Below are positions 52,105 to 61,713 of a stretch of DNA of 64,000 bases, in pieces. Under the pieces are notes generated by a model. It did no database searches. It worked only from the letters and a program-made list of their open reading frames with translations, and was not told the origin of the DNA. A program made the translations under genes and the position numbers. Where the stretch lies: positions 1-64,000 of the forward strand of contig NZ_JBLXDN010000006.1 of assembly GCF_048264025.1 (NCBI RefSeq), written 5' to 3'. This DNA is from Nitrincola sp048264025 (GTDB lineage Bacteria > Pseudomonadota > Gammaproteobacteria > Pseudomonadales > Balneatricaceae). The stretch's first letter is position 1. Every line of letters begins with the position of its first letter.

Positions 52105-53658
52105 ATGTCATTAGCCGTTATACACAGCCGAGCTCAGCTTGGCATTCAGTCACCCTCCGTTACCGTTGAAGTGCATTTGTCCGGCGGTTTGCCCGGCCTT
52201 GCGATTGTTGGTCTGCCAGAAACGGCGGTCAAAGAGAGTAAGGAGCGGGTACGCAGTGCCCTGATTAATGCAGGCTTTGATTTTCCGCAACGCCGCATCA
52301 CCGTCAACCTGGCGCCAGCTGATCTACCCAAAGAAGGAGGGCGTTATGATCTGGCTATCGCATTGGGTATCTTGCAAGCATCTGGTCAGTTAAAAAGCAA
52401 AACACTGGATCAACATGAAGTGGTTGCCGAGTTGGCCTTATCAGGCAGTATTCGCTCCATTCGAGGCGCTTTGCCCGTTGCCATAGCCTGTGGGCAGGCT
52501 GGGCGCATATTGATTTTGCCGCGTAGCAATGCCGATGAAGCTACTCTGTTGGGAGACACTCCTGTGATTGCCGTGGATCATCTGCTGGAGGTGTGTGCCT
52601 ATTTAAGAGGGCAGGAGCAGCGCACGTATCATCAGCCACAGCCTGTTGTGTTAGCGGCACAGCAGGGCCCGGACCTGGCGGATATTAAGGGCCAGCTGCA
52701 GGCCAGGCGGGCGCTCGAGGTGGCGGCTGCAGGGCAGCTTAATCTGTTATTTGCCGGTCCACCCGGTAGCGGTAAAAGCCTGCTGGCCGCTTGTCTGCCA
52801 GGTATTTTGCCTGAATTATCCTTGTCAGAACGACTGGATGTGGCGGCCATTCATTCACTGGTCGGTTTGCCGGTTCAACCTTGCAGTGAAGGTGTGCGGC
52901 CTTTTCGTGCCGTTCACCACAATGCGTCACCGGTGGCCTTAGTGGGAGGGGGATCAAATCATCCCAAACCTGGTGAAATATCACTGGCCACACATGGGGT
53001 ACTGTTCCTCGATGAGATGCCCGAGTTCCCCCGGCGGGTGCTGGATTTGTTGCGGGAGCCGCTAGAAACCGGACGAATACTGATTTCTCGTGCCCTAAGT
53101 AAAATTGAATATCCGGCCGCGTTTCAACTGGTGGGAGCAATGAACCCCTGCCCCTGTGGCTACTATCAGGACGGCACCGATCGCTGTATCTGTAGCCCGG
53201 ATCAGATACGTCGCTATCAGGGGCGTATTTCCGGACCTTTTATGGATCGAATCGATTTGCAGCTTTGGGTGTCGGCATTACCGGCGGATGCCTTGTTACA
53301 AGCATCATTCGTGGCTGAATCCAGCGCTATTGTCAGAGAGCGTGTAGAGCAAGCGCGTGAGCGCCAGCAGCAGCGTCAGGGGTGCAGTAATCGTTATCTG
53401 AGCGGACGTGCATTGGATCAATATTGTGCGCTGGATACCGAGACTACTCAACTGCTGACACTGGCGATGCGGCGACTGCATTTGTCGGCACGCGGATGCC
53501 ATCGAATTTTACGTATAGCCAGAACGCTGGCTGATCTGGAAGCCAGTCCAACCATAGGGCAAACGCATCTGCTTGAAGCGCTTGCCTTCAGAGGGATGCA
53601 AACGCAGACGGGCTATCAAGCAGTTGCAGAAACTGCACCAGAGGTACCGGACGGCTGA
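52105..53658 (+). CDS. comM: YifB/ComM family AAA ATPase (Mg-chelatase-like)
   Basis: 517 residues: N-terminal LonB-like domain (GLPGLAIVGLPETAVKESKERVRSAL), AAA ATPase with Walker A GPPGSGKS and Walker B LFLDEMPEF, a zinc-like cysteine cluster (MNPCPCGYY... CICSPDQIRRYQ), and a C-terminal lid. ComM is a hexameric helicase that promotes branch migration during natural transformation. Its last 71 bases overlap the convergent GGDEF-EAL gene. Confidence 0.94.
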   Translation: MSLAVIHSRAQLGIQSPSVTVEVHLSGGLPGLAIVGLPETAVKESKERVRSALINAGFDFPQRRITVNLAPADLPKEGGRYDLAIALGILQASGQLKSKTLDQHEVVAELALSGSIRSIRGALPVAIACGQAGRILILPRSNADEATLLGDTPVIAVDHLLEVCAYLRGQEQRTYHQPQPVVLAAQQGPDLADIKGQLQARRALEVAAAGQLNLLFAGPPGSGKSLLAACLPGILPELSLSERLDVAAIHSLVGLPVQPCSEGVRPFRAVHHNASPVALVGGGSNHPKPGEISLATHGVLFLDEMPEFPRRVLDLLREPLETGRILISRALSKIEYPAAFQLVGAMNPCPCGYYQDGTDRCICSPDQIRRYQGRISGPFMDRIDLQLWVSALPADALLQASFVAESSAIVRERVEQARERQQQRQGCSNRYLSGRALDQYCALDTETTQLLTLAMRRLHLSARGCHRILRIARTLADLEASPTIGQTHLLEALAFRGMQTQTGYQAVAETAPEVPDG

Positions 53659-55117
53659 AATAGTAACCCTGTGCCATCTGACAGTGGTGGGCTCTGAGAA
53701 AATTAAGTTGCTCCAGGGTTTCGACGCCTTCAGCAATAATTTTTTTGTTCAGGTTACGTGCCAGGCTGATGATAGTGCGAACAATCTCTTCATCACTGGT
53801 ACTTTTACCTATGCCTTTAACAAAGCTCTTGTCAATTTTCAGTGTGGAAATAGGTAATTTTTGCAGCATGGAAAAAGAGGAGTAACCCGTGCCAAAATCG
53901 TCCAGCGAAAATTCCACCCCCAGCTTGCCTAGTGAGCGCATACAGCTGACAACATGGGATTCATCCCGAAATAGAGCCGTTTCTGTCAGCTCAAATTCCA
54001 GCATACTTGTATCTATCTGGTGTTGCTGGATCAGGCGTTCGATCGTGCTGGCAAGATAGCCATCCTGAAACTGCCGGAAAGATAAATTAACACCGATATG
54101 TTCACGCAAGCCCGCTTGCTTCAGCACTTTCATGTCCTGACCAACCTGTTCAATTACCCAGTAACCTATGGGCACTATCAGGCCAGACTTTTCACTGATC
54201 GGAATAAACTCATCCGGGGAAATCATGCCTCGCACTGGATGTTCCCAGCGGATCAGTGCTTCTGCACCGATAATACGGCGGGTGTTTAAACAGATACGAG
54301 GTTGATAGAAAAGACGAAACTGCTGGCGTTGCAGTGCATACCAGAGTTCGGGCTCCAGGCGGATGCCTCTGTTGTTATCATCCAGATCACGAAGAGGATC
54401 ATAGAAAGCGTAACTGTGTCCCCTGAGTTGTTTTGCCCGCAAGCGCGCCGTATTGGCGCAGTGGATCAGAGTTTCAAATTCCATGCCTTGTTCTGGGGCG
54501 ACGGCAATACCGATACTGCAGTGTAGGTGCACGTCGTGTTCATCAATCTGATAAGCCGGCAAAAGTAATTCAACAATGTGCTCGATGGCCTGGCGTGTAG
54601 CGCTGCGTATCTGGTCAGTTGAGGCCTTGATGATCAGGGTGAATTCGTCATTGCCGATACGCGATAGATGGTTTTTGTTATCACAGAGCTCCAACCTTTG
54701 ACAAAGCAGCTTGACCAGGCGGTCGCCTATGTCATGACCGTATTGACTGTTAAAGGCTGAAAAGTTGTCAATGTCCAGCATCATCAAAGCCAGCCCTCTG
54801 CCGGTTTGCAGAGAACCAAGTTCATCTTGCAGGGTCCTGTAGAAGTGTTGGCGATTCCCCGCACCGGTTAACAAGTCGCGCGTTTGCAGGCGAGTGAAGG
54901 TGTTATAAACCGTATCATCAACTGGGATTAGCAGAATATTCTTTACGTTATCCTGGAGTGATTGCTCAGCATCAGTCAGGTTACGACAGCATTTGATGGA
55001 TGCAGATGTTGCCATTAAGGCAGACAAAAGATCGCCAGAACCGGTATGATTGTGAGAATCAACCAGTATTAGCTGGACTTCAGGGGCTGCATCATCCCTC
55101 TCAACAGCTGGCGGCAT
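53588..55117 (-). CDS. GGDEF-EAL cyclic-di-GMP protein, probably phosphodiesterase
   Basis: 509 residues, no membrane segment. An N-terminal degenerate receiver-like stretch (1-75) precedes a GGDEF domain whose signature reads GNDEF, with Gly to Asn at a position needed for synthesis. The EAL domain keeps its catalytic residues: EALIRW, NLSFRQF, ELTET, DDFGTGYSS, KIDKSFV and EGVET. It therefore most likely hydrolyses c-di-GMP, with the GNDEF domain as a nucleotide sensor. It is a one-gene unit; the 3' end overlaps comM by 71 bases. Confidence 0.9.
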   Translation of the reverse strand: MPPAVERDDAAPEVQLILVDSHNHTGSGDLLSALMATSASIKCCRNLTDAEQSLQDNVKNILLIPVDDTVYNTFTRLQTRDLLTGAGNRQHFYRTLQDELGSLQTGRGLALMMLDIDNFSAFNSQYGHDIGDRLVKLLCQRLELCDNKNHLSRIGNDEFTLIIKASTDQIRSATRQAIEHIVELLLPAYQIDEHDVHLHCSIGIAVAPEQGMEFETLIHCANTARLRAKQLRGHSYAFYDPLRDLDDNNRGIRLEPELWYALQRQQFRLFYQPRICLNTRRIIGAEALIRWEHPVRGMISPDEFIPISEKSGLIVPIGYWVIEQVGQDMKVLKQAGLREHIGVNLSFRQFQDGYLASTIERLIQQHQIDTSMLEFELTETALFRDESHVVSCMRSLGKLGVEFSLDDFGTGYSSFSMLQKLPISTLKIDKSFVKGIGKSTSDEEIVRTIISLARNLNKKIIAEGVETLEQLNFLRAHHCQMAQGYYFSRPVPLVQFLQLLDSPSAFASL

Positions 55118-55278
55118 GTGTCGGATTCCTTTATAAAGCCGGTGCAGTTAGAAAGTTTATATCCTGTGCACTCTGAATAGAGTCCGTGTCATACTTATGA
55201 CTGATTGTGCTGCTACAGAGATTAGCATGTTACTGATATTTTTCAAACAATCGTTCTTTTTTAGTTCCTCTAGTTGCC

Positions 55279-57294
55279 ATGAATAAACTCAATCCCAGAC
55301 AAGCTGAAGCTGTACATTATATTGGTGGGCCGCTGCTGGTACTGGCAGGGGCTGGCTCCGGTAAAACCAGCGTGATTACGCGCAAAATCGCTTATCTGGT
55401 GCAGCAGTGCGGTATCGAAGCACGGCATATCGCGGCGGTCACCTTTACCAATAAAGCGGCTCGTGAAATGAAAGAGCGCGTGCTGCAGCTGCTGGAGAAG
55501 GGCGAAGGGCGTGGTTTGACCGTGTCCACCTTTCATAATCTGGGCTTGAACATCATCCGGCGGGAATACAAGCAGCTTGGATACAAGCCGGGCTTTTCCA
55601 TTTTTGATGACCAGGACAGCAAGGGCCTATTAAAAGACCTGTTGTTGCACCAGGACGAAGATACCGATCAGGTGGCCGCCGTACAGCATCAGATTTCCAA
55701 TTGGAAAAATGACATGCTGGAGCCCCAGGATGCGCTGGCTCAGGCGCGAGTGCCACACGAAATTCTGGCCGCCCGAGCCTATGAGGCCTACCAGCGTCAT
55801 TTACGCGCTTACAATGCAGTGGACTTTGATGACCTGATCTTGATCCCCGTTCGCTTGTTCAGTCAGCACCCGGAAGTATTAGAGCGTTGGCAGCGCCGCA
55901 TTCACTACCTGCTGGTGGATGAGTATCAAGATACCAACCTGTCGCAGTACCGCCTGGTTAAGCAACTGGTGGGTGTGCGTAGTGCCTTGACGGTAGTGGG
56001 TGACGATGATCAGTCCATCTACTCCTGGCGTGGTGCCCGTCCTGAGAACCTGGCCAAGCTTCAAGAGGATTTTCCGGGTCTGCGTCTGGTCAAGTTGGAG
56101 CAAAACTACCGCTCCACCGGGCGAATTCTGAAAGTTGCCAATATATTGATTAACCATAATCCGCATGTGTTTGAGAAAACCCTATGGAGCGACAAGGGCT
56201 ATGGCGACCCCATCAGGGTGGTGCATAACCGTAATGAAGAGGCTGAGTCAGAGCGGATCGCCACCGAGATACTAGATCGACACCTCAGGGAACGCACCCC
56301 GTTCAAAGACTTTGCCGTACTCTACCGGGGAAACTACCAATCCAGACTGCTGGAAATGAAGCTGCAAAGCTTTCAGGTGCCCTATAAGCTCAGTGGCGGC
56401 ACGTCCTTCTTTGCCCGTGCCGAAATCAAAGACCTGATGGCCTACTTGCGCTTGCTGGTCAATAGCAGTGATGACAATGCGTTTCTACGCATCATCAATC
56501 TGCCACGACGTGAGATCGGCCCTGCAACGCTGGAAAAGCTGGGAGAATATGCCTCCAGTCGTCATATCAGCCTGTTTGATGCCTGTTTTGAGATGGGATT
56601 AGAGCAGCAGCTGCCAGCGAATGCCTGCGCACGCTTGCAGCGCTTTTGCGCCTGGATGCAGCAATTGTTGCAGCGCTGTGAAACCGGCGATCCCATACAG
56701 GCCGTTCGCGACATGATTATGGATATGGACTACGAAGGCTGGATACGTGAAAACAGTTCCAGCGATACCATCGCCGAAAAACGTATGCAGAATGTCTGGT
56801 TTTTAGTGGAATCACTTAAGGCAACCCTGGAGCGCCTGCAGGAGGAAGATCCAGATGCGGGTATTAAAGAAACCATTGCGCGTTTGCTGTTGCTGGATAT
56901 GCTGGATCGTCAGGAAGAGGAAGATGATTCTGACCGGGTGCAACTGATGACGTTGCATGCCTCAAAAGGACTGGAGTTTCCGCATGTCTACCTGATGGGG
57001 ATGGAAGAAGAAATTCTTCCTCATCGTAACAGCATAGAATCCGACACCATTGAAGAAGAGCGGCGGCTGGCCTACGTTGGCATCACCCGTGCGCAGGTCA
57101 CACTGACAATGACACTGGCCAAAAAGCGTCGCCAGTTTGGCGAAACCATGGACTGTCTGCCAAGCCGATTCCTGGATGAGTTACCCGAAGACGATCTGAG
57201 GGTTCAGGGATTAGGGGAACGTGATCCTCAGGTAAATGCTGCTGCCGGGCGTGCCACCATCAGTAGCCTGAAAAACCTATTGGATGACTTTTAG
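55279..57294 (+). CDS. rep: ATP-dependent DNA helicase Rep
   Basis: 671 residues, UvrD/Rep superfamily-1 helicase: motif I AGAGSGKTSVITRK, Ia TFTNKAAREMKERV, II LLVDEYQDTN, III VVGDDDQSIYSWRGA, IV QNYRSTGRIL, V LMTLHASKGLEFPHVY and VI RRLAYVGITRAQ. Length and the FAVLYRGNYQSRLLE segment favour Rep over UvrD. It helps forks pass protein roadblocks. Confidence 0.95.
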   Translation: MNKLNPRQAEAVHYIGGPLLVLAGAGSGKTSVITRKIAYLVQQCGIEARHIAAVTFTNKAAREMKERVLQLLEKGEGRGLTVSTFHNLGLNIIRREYKQLGYKPGFSIFDDQDSKGLLKDLLLHQDEDTDQVAAVQHQISNWKNDMLEPQDALAQARVPHEILAARAYEAYQRHLRAYNAVDFDDLILIPVRLFSQHPEVLERWQRRIHYLLVDEYQDTNLSQYRLVKQLVGVRSALTVVGDDDQSIYSWRGARPENLAKLQEDFPGLRLVKLEQNYRSTGRILKVANILINHNPHVFEKTLWSDKGYGDPIRVVHNRNEEAESERIATEILDRHLRERTPFKDFAVLYRGNYQSRLLEMKLQSFQVPYKLSGGTSFFARAEIKDLMAYLRLLVNSSDDNAFLRIINLPRREIGPATLEKLGEYASSRHISLFDACFEMGLEQQLPANACARLQRFCAWMQQLLQRCETGDPIQAVRDMIMDMDYEGWIRENSSSDTIAEKRMQNVWFLVESLKATLERLQEEDPDAGIKETIARLLLLDMLDRQEEEDDSDRVQLMTLHASKGLEFPHVYLMGMEEEILPHRNSIESDTIEEERRLAYVGITRAQVTLTMTLAKKRRQFGETMDCLPSRFLDELPEDDLRVQGLGERDPQVNAAAGRATISSLKNLLDDF

Positions 57295-57313
57295 TCGGCG
57301 CGTACCAGAAACA

Positions 57314-57339
57314 AAACAGGCTGCCGAAGCAGCCTGTTT
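57314..57339. terminator. bidirectional terminator between rep and cytochrome c5
   Basis: An 11-pair stem (AAACAGGCTGC/GCAGCCTGTTT) around CGAA between convergent genes. On the minus strand it runs into TGTTTTGTTT, giving a fair terminator for the cytochrome gene. Confidence 0.75.
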
Positions 57340-57356
57340 ACGATAACGCTTAACGT

Positions 57357-57791
57357 TTAGTCATTATCGATCATGTATTGAATGGCCGCTTCCAGCTCTT
57401 CGTCGGCGCAGTCGTTACAAGTGCCTTTAGGTGGCATAGCGTTGATACCGCTGATTGCAGTAGCTAGCAGTCCATCTAAGCCTTTTTCATCTGCGCGCGC
57501 AGTCATGGCGCCACTACCAAACTTGGGAGAGTCCAGAATGCCGGATGCATGGCAAGCTGTACAGAAACGGTTGTAGACTTCTTCACCTGAGCGAGCCGCT
57601 GCAGAAGAGGCTGCAACAACGGGAGCTCCAGTACCACAGCTTTCGTCACCTTCAACACAAATGTTGCCGTGAGGTTTGATGCGTTCAATGATGGCATCAC
57701 GGTCAACAGCCGCATAGACAGAAGTGGCCAGAGCCATGCTCAGACCCAGGGTGCAGAGTGCAGAAGCAGCTTTTGCAGCAAGTTTATTCAC
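57357..57791 (-). CDS. cytochrome c5
   Basis: 144 residues: signal peptide ending near VYA-AVD and a C-terminal monoheme domain with heme site CTACH at about residues 77-81 and axial Met in INAMPPKGTC. The extra pair in CNDCAD forms the disulfide typical of cytochrome c5. It is a periplasmic electron carrier, possibly for a terminal oxidase or denitrification enzyme. Confidence 0.9.
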   Translation of the reverse strand: MNKLAAKAASALCTLGLSMALATSVYAAVDRDAIIERIKPHGNICVEGDESCGTGAPVVAASSAAARSGEEVYNRFCTACHASGILDSPKFGSGAMTARADEKGLDGLLATAISGINAMPPKGTCNDCADEELEAAIQYMIDND

Positions 57792-58008
57792 GTTAAAGAC
57801 CTCATCATTTTTAGAAACGGGTGGCGTCTATGTCCGTCGAAGTCACCCTAGACCACAAGTCATAACAGGGCATGCGCAGACAATACCGCATCATTAGGCG
57901 GGGATTATACCTTCAAAAGTTGCCTACGGAAATGCACTTGCACTAGTTCTTAAGGAGAATGCCTTGGCAAGAACGTTTTGAGTGCGTATTATTAGCGCCC
58001 TGCAACAT

Positions 58009-58085
58009 GCGCCCGTAGCTCAGCTGGATAGAGTAGCAGGTTCCGATCCTGTTGGTCGGGGGTTCGAATCCCTCCGGGCGCGCCA
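58009..58085 (+). tRNA. tRNA-Arg (anticodon CCG)
   Basis: 77 bases that fold as a full cloverleaf: acceptor GCGCCCG/CGGGCGC, D-arm GCTC/GAGT, anticodon stem GCAGG/CCTGT around TTCCGAT (anticodon CCG at 58043-58045, reading the CGG arginine codon), T-arm GGGGG-TTCGAAT-CCCTC, and an encoded CCA. It is followed by accessory genes, a common position for integration. Confidence 0.97.
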
Positions 58086-58202
58086 TTAGCTTTTTCTTCC
58101 GGTAAACCAAAGAACACTCAAACACCACTACTTTAGTTTTTGCTAATCTCTGCTTTTGTTGGTAGTTTCACTATAACTAAAATGCCAAGGAAGGAGATCA
58201 AT

Positions 58203-58745
58203 ATGAATACTCAACAAATCCAAATTTTTACTAGTGATGACGGCAGAGCAGAGATACGAGTTACCCTAGATCATGAGACTCTTTGGTTAAGTCAGGCTCA
58301 GATGGGCGAGTTATTTGGTACTACTCCTGAAAACATTCTCATGCACCTTCAAAACATTTATAAAGACGCAGAGTTACCCGAACTAGCAACTACTAAGGAA
58401 TTCTTAGTAGTTCGGCAGGAGGGACGTCGTCAAGTGCGTCGACGTATCAAGCACTTTAATTTGGATGCCATTATATCAGTAGGCTACAGGGTAAGCTCCA
58501 AGCGAGCGACTCAGTTTCGCCAGTGGGCTAACCGAGTACTCAAGGAGTATTTGGTTCAAGGTTATAGTGTGAATCAGTATCGATTGAAAGAGCGAGGTGT
58601 TGAGTTCGAGCAGGCGATTGATCTACTCAGTCGGACTCTAACCAATCAAGGGTTAGTTTCTGTTGAAGGTGAAGCCGTAGCGAAAGTGATCAGTGATTAT
58701 GCACGTTCTTGGAGTTTGTTGCAGGGCTATGACCCGCTCTGCTAG
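58203..58745 (+). CDS. RhuM family protein, probably 3'-truncated
   Basis: 180 residues that match the N-terminal part of RhuM proteins (WLSQAQMGELFGTT, LDAIISVGYRVSSKRATQFRQWANRVLKEYLVQGY). Complete relatives are about 330 residues with a Fic/DOC-like C-terminal domain. Here the frame ends LLQGYDPLC where that domain should start, and no continuation is visible before the convergent fic gene. ATG 58203 follows AAGGAGAT. It is probably a remnant of a mobile island next to the tRNA-Arg gene. Confidence 0.75.
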   Translation: MNTQQIQIFTSDDGRAEIRVTLDHETLWLSQAQMGELFGTTPENILMHLQNIYKDAELPELATTKEFLVVRQEGRRQVRRRIKHFNLDAIISVGYRVSSKRATQFRQWANRVLKEYLVQGYSVNQYRLKERGVEFEQAIDLLSRTLTNQGLVSVEGEAVAKVISDYARSWSLLQGYDPLC

Positions 58746-58821
58746 CCTAGTTGTCCAGTTGATTTACTCGACGGCGAAGACCTGAATTGACTCAAATGTT
58801 GCAGATCAAAAAACATCTGAA

Positions 58822-60309
58822 TCAATCAGCTTTAGACTCATCAAATAGCTCAGAGTAGGCCTCTTCCAATGCATCAAATATATCTTTTGGTACGCTATAG
58901 CGGTACTGATCACGACGTTTGTTTGAGATCCTTCCGTTCTGTTCCAGGCAGAATAGTACGAGTTTAGATAGTGTGCTGTCGGAGACGTCGAATGCACGAT
59001 CTATCCGCCGTTTTAATGCGTCATACCGGCTCAGATGTGCTACTTCGCGTTTTATGTACTGCTCCATGGCTTCTTCGCTGGCTTCCGCCATCAATTCTGC
59101 GCAGAGGGTTCCATCCCAGAAGCGGTAAATAGCGTCGTGTCCTTGAAATGAAAGAGTGATATTGTCGATGTCGATGTAAGTGACGTCCCAGAACATGCGC
59201 GTTTTCGCAGAATATGTGCTCAGGGCGTCCAGGTAATCGCGCTCTTTGTCGTGCAGGACCGCTGAAACAGGGAGAATGAGTCCGTTGGAAAGACGGCCTT
59301 GCTGGCATAAAACATGGTGAAACATGAAGCGTGAGAGTCTTCCATTACCATCCATGAAGGGGTGTATGAAGACGAAACCAAAGGAAAGAATAGCGCCAAG
59401 AACCAGGGGGTTAACGTCGCTCGGCATATCGTTAACCAGTGCCAGCCATTCCTTCATCAACTTTCTGCATAGATCGGGTTCCGGTGGGACATAGGTTACA
59501 CCAATAGCCCCCATACCATTACTGAGATAGTTCTGCTCTGTGCGGAATGATGCGGCCGAATCGAACTGGTTGTTGATGGTTTCATTTTGCAGATAAACAA
59601 GGTAGCCCTCATCAATAATGCGGGTCTCGTGGGCTCGGCGAAGCAGGTTGATGAAACGATTCATTTTGCTGGAGTCGGGCACCTCGTTCTCGATCGCAAA
59701 GGAGTCTCGGGTTTCGCTCAGATAGATCCATGACAGGGCACGGTTCAGTAAGTTGGAGTCTAGCGAGTCTGTGAACGCTCGTACTTTTTGCAGCACATCA
59801 CGGCTCAGTGCTTGTTCCAGACGCTCAGTACGACGGACAGTAATACAATAATCGAGAGAGCCGAGGCCATTGAAAATTATGCGCCAACGCTTGTCCTTGT
59901 AGCCTTGAGTAGTGATGTATCTGCCTGGATCGAACAGCGGGATGTAATTGCCTTGGGTTAGCGGCTGAGTTCGTTTAACAGTTTGTCCTGTAAAGTGTTC
60001 CCATAAAAAGCAGGCGCTACGGATGTATTTACCCGTGGGGGACGAATCGAACTCTTTTCGGAGATCCAACTCTTCTACCAACGGCAGGGCCTGGGCCAGG
60101 ATCTGCATGTTTACACCTTCGTGTTTCAGTGCAAACAGAATATGTGATAGCACCCTTTCAGCTGGCTTCAATCCAGCAGGTATCGCGATGACCTTGTCGA
60201 TCACCTCTTTTCGTTGCACTGACACAACCTGGCAGGTTATATCAAGTTCCAGGCTTTTTATCGTATTCAGACTGGCCAGATAAGCATAGCCAGCATATTC
60301 AGCCCTCAT
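58822..60309 (-). CDS. Fic family protein with N-terminal inhibitory motif
   Basis: 495 residues from ATG 60309, behind GAAGGGG; GTG 60315 is also in frame and is the basis of the residue numbers here. The catalytic motif HPFMDGNGR is at about 318-326, matching HxFx(D/E)GNGR of AMP-transferring Fic enzymes. The inhibitory motif (S/T)xxxE(G/N) is present as SFAIEN at 205-210, so this is a class II, self-inhibited Fic protein. A winged-helix-like C-terminus (DSTLSKLVLFCLEQNGRISNKRRDQY) suggests DNA binding. No antitoxin gene is adjacent. Its target is unknown. Confidence 0.87.
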   Translation of the reverse strand: MRAEYAGYAYLASLNTIKSLELDITCQVVSVQRKEVIDKVIAIPAGLKPAERVLSHILFALKHEGVNMQILAQALPLVEELDLRKEFDSSPTGKYIRSACFLWEHFTGQTVKRTQPLTQGNYIPLFDPGRYITTQGYKDKRWRIIFNGLGSLDYCITVRRTERLEQALSRDVLQKVRAFTDSLDSNLLNRALSWIYLSETRDSFAIENEVPDSSKMNRFINLLRRAHETRIIDEGYLVYLQNETINNQFDSAASFRTEQNYLSNGMGAIGVTYVPPEPDLCRKLMKEWLALVNDMPSDVNPLVLGAILSFGFVFIHPFMDGNGRLSRFMFHHVLCQQGRLSNGLILPVSAVLHDKERDYLDALSTYSAKTRMFWDVTYIDIDNITLSFQGHDAIYRFWDGTLCAELMAEASEEAMEQYIKREVAHLSRYDALKRRIDRAFDVSDSTLSKLVLFCLEQNGRISNKRRDQYRYSVPKDIFDALEEAYSELFDESKAD

Positions 60310-60315
60310 CGACAC

Positions 60316-60566
60316 CCCTTCGGCCAGAAAATTGTTATAAAGCAGATTTTTTTTTTAGATTTATGCTAACATCCAAAAAAATTGTTCAGAACTGCATTTC
60401 TAATACCACTCGGTGATGTCAATTGCAACAATTTTAAACGATCAAGTTGTTTTGTTGCTGTAATCCACCCAAAAAATCTGAGTAAATGAAGGTGGCGTCG
60501 GCTATCTGCTGAAACTTAGCCCGACTTGCTCAGTGGCTTGAGTACTTGAGTTGCCATTGACAACCC
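60316..60566. other. AT-rich spacer between fic and the SelW-like gene
   Basis: Holds the fic promoter region with a run of nine T bases (60348-60356) and a weak inverted repeat GCAACAA/TTGTTGC (60424-60461). No gene or tRNA-derived attachment repeat is seen. Confidence 0.4.
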
Positions 60567-60863
60567 TCAAGCAACAGGCCGATCACTATGCCCTAAATCC
60601 CGATCTGGCCAGACTTGATCTCTGACGCGTTGTTTGAGCACCTTGGCTTCGGGGAATCCGCCATCGGTTTTACGTTCCCAGATCTGTTTGTCGTCACAGG
60701 TGATAATAAAGGTGCCACCTGTCGCGGGTTGAAGGGTGACACCGCCGAGGTCATCGCTGAACGTCGATAGCAGCTCCTGGGCCAGCCAGGCAGAGCGTAA
60801 CAGCCACTGACACTGCGTGCAGTACTGGATGACAATGATCGGCTTAGAGGTTGAACTAGTCAT
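60567..60863 (-). CDS. SelT/SelW/SelH (Rdx) family thioredoxin-like protein
   Basis: 98 residues: a redox motif CTQC in IVIQYCTQCQWLLRSAWLAQELL, GGTFIITCDDKQIWERK, and the family end-motif GGFPEAKVLKQRVRD. The first redox residue is cysteine, not selenocysteine. ATG 60863 overlaps the last eight bases of the RIO-like kinase gene, so the two are translationally coupled. Function in bacteria is unclear. Confidence 0.85.
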   Translation of the reverse strand: MTSSTSKPIIVIQYCTQCQWLLRSAWLAQELLSTFSDDLGGVTLQPATGGTFIITCDDKQIWERKTDGGFPEAKVLKQRVRDQVWPDRDLGHSDRPVA

Positions 60864-61713
60864 CACTATGCTCGGCGCGCATGCGTTCCAGGCGCTCACT
60901 TTCTTCTTCGCTGGCGGCATCGATCACGGCCATCAGTTCGCCTACGTCAGCATTGGTGTCACTATAGGCATAGGTTCCGGTGAGCTGGCTGTCGGCTTGA
61001 AGTTCGCCGGCTTCATAGAGTGACCACATTTCACGGGCAAACTCGGTTTTCAGCAGTTCGGGTGCAGAACGTCCGAAGTAGGCACGCATGGTGTTCACAT
61101 CCCGCTCAAGCATCATGCCGGCACTGTTATTGCCAGCCGCATTCACCGCTTGAGGCAAATCGATAATGACTGGCCCTTGTGCGTCCAGCAGTACGTTAAA
61201 CTCAGAGAGATCGCCGTGTACTAGCCCAGCACAGAGCATGCGTACCACTTCTTCAATGACTTGTCGGTGCCAGGTGATCGCTTCTTCAGCGCTCAGAGTG
61301 ACATCATCAAGGCGTGGTGCCACGTAGCCTTCGGCATCTGTTATCAGCTCCATCAACAGCACACCATCAATAAACCCATGAGGTTGAGGTACCCGCACAC
61401 CGGCGGCGGCCAGTTGGTAAAGCGCATCCACTTCGGCGTTTAACCAGGCATTTTCCTGCTCTTTCTGCCCATACTGGGTTTTTTTGGACATGGCGCGTGC
61501 CCGGCGGGTATTTCGAACCTTACGGCCTTCCTGGTACTGCACTGCTTGCTTGAAACTGCGCTGACTGGCTTCCTTAAACACTTTGGCACAGCGCACGTCG
61601 TTACCACAGCGTACGACATAGACGTCGGCCTCTTTACCGCTCATTAGCTGGCTGATCACTTCATCGATCATGCCATCTTCAACTAGCGGCTGTAATCTTT
61701 TGGGTACTCTCAT
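60856..61713 (-). CDS. RIO1-like protein kinase (PA4780 family)
   Basis: 285 residues: N-terminal winged-helix region (MRVPKRLQPLVEDGMIDEVISQL), nucleotide loop SGKEADVYVVR, Lys in CAKVF, catalytic LVHGDLSEFNVLL (HGDLSEFN) and metal-binding VIIDLPQAV (IDLPQ). This is the bacterial RIO family related to PA4780 of Pseudomonas. I chose ATG 61713 by comparison with relatives; a frame to 61920 adds unrelated residues. Partner of the SelW-like gene. Confidence 0.88.
   Translation of the reverse strand: MRVPKRLQPLVEDGMIDEVISQLMSGKEADVYVVRCGNDVRCAKVFKEASQRSFKQAVQYQEGRKVRNTRRARAMSKKTQYGQKEQENAWLNAEVDALYQLAAAGVRVPQPHGFIDGVLLMELITDAEGYVAPRLDDVTLSAEEAITWHRQVIEEVVRMLCAGLVHGDLSEFNVLLDAQGPVIIDLPQAVNAAGNNSAGMMLERDVNTMRAYFGRSAPELLKTEFAREMWSLYEAGELQADSQLTGTYAYSDTNADVGELMAVIDAASEEESERLERMRAEHSDD

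Noticed and set aside
60567..60863. Selenocysteine in the SelW-like protein
   Set aside because: The redox motif is CTQC with TGC/TGT-type cysteine codons; there is no in-frame TGA.
58086..61713. A second attachment copy of the tRNA-Arg 3' end bounding an island
   Set aside because: I looked for the GGTTCGAATCCCTCC-type end downstream and found no copy inside the window.
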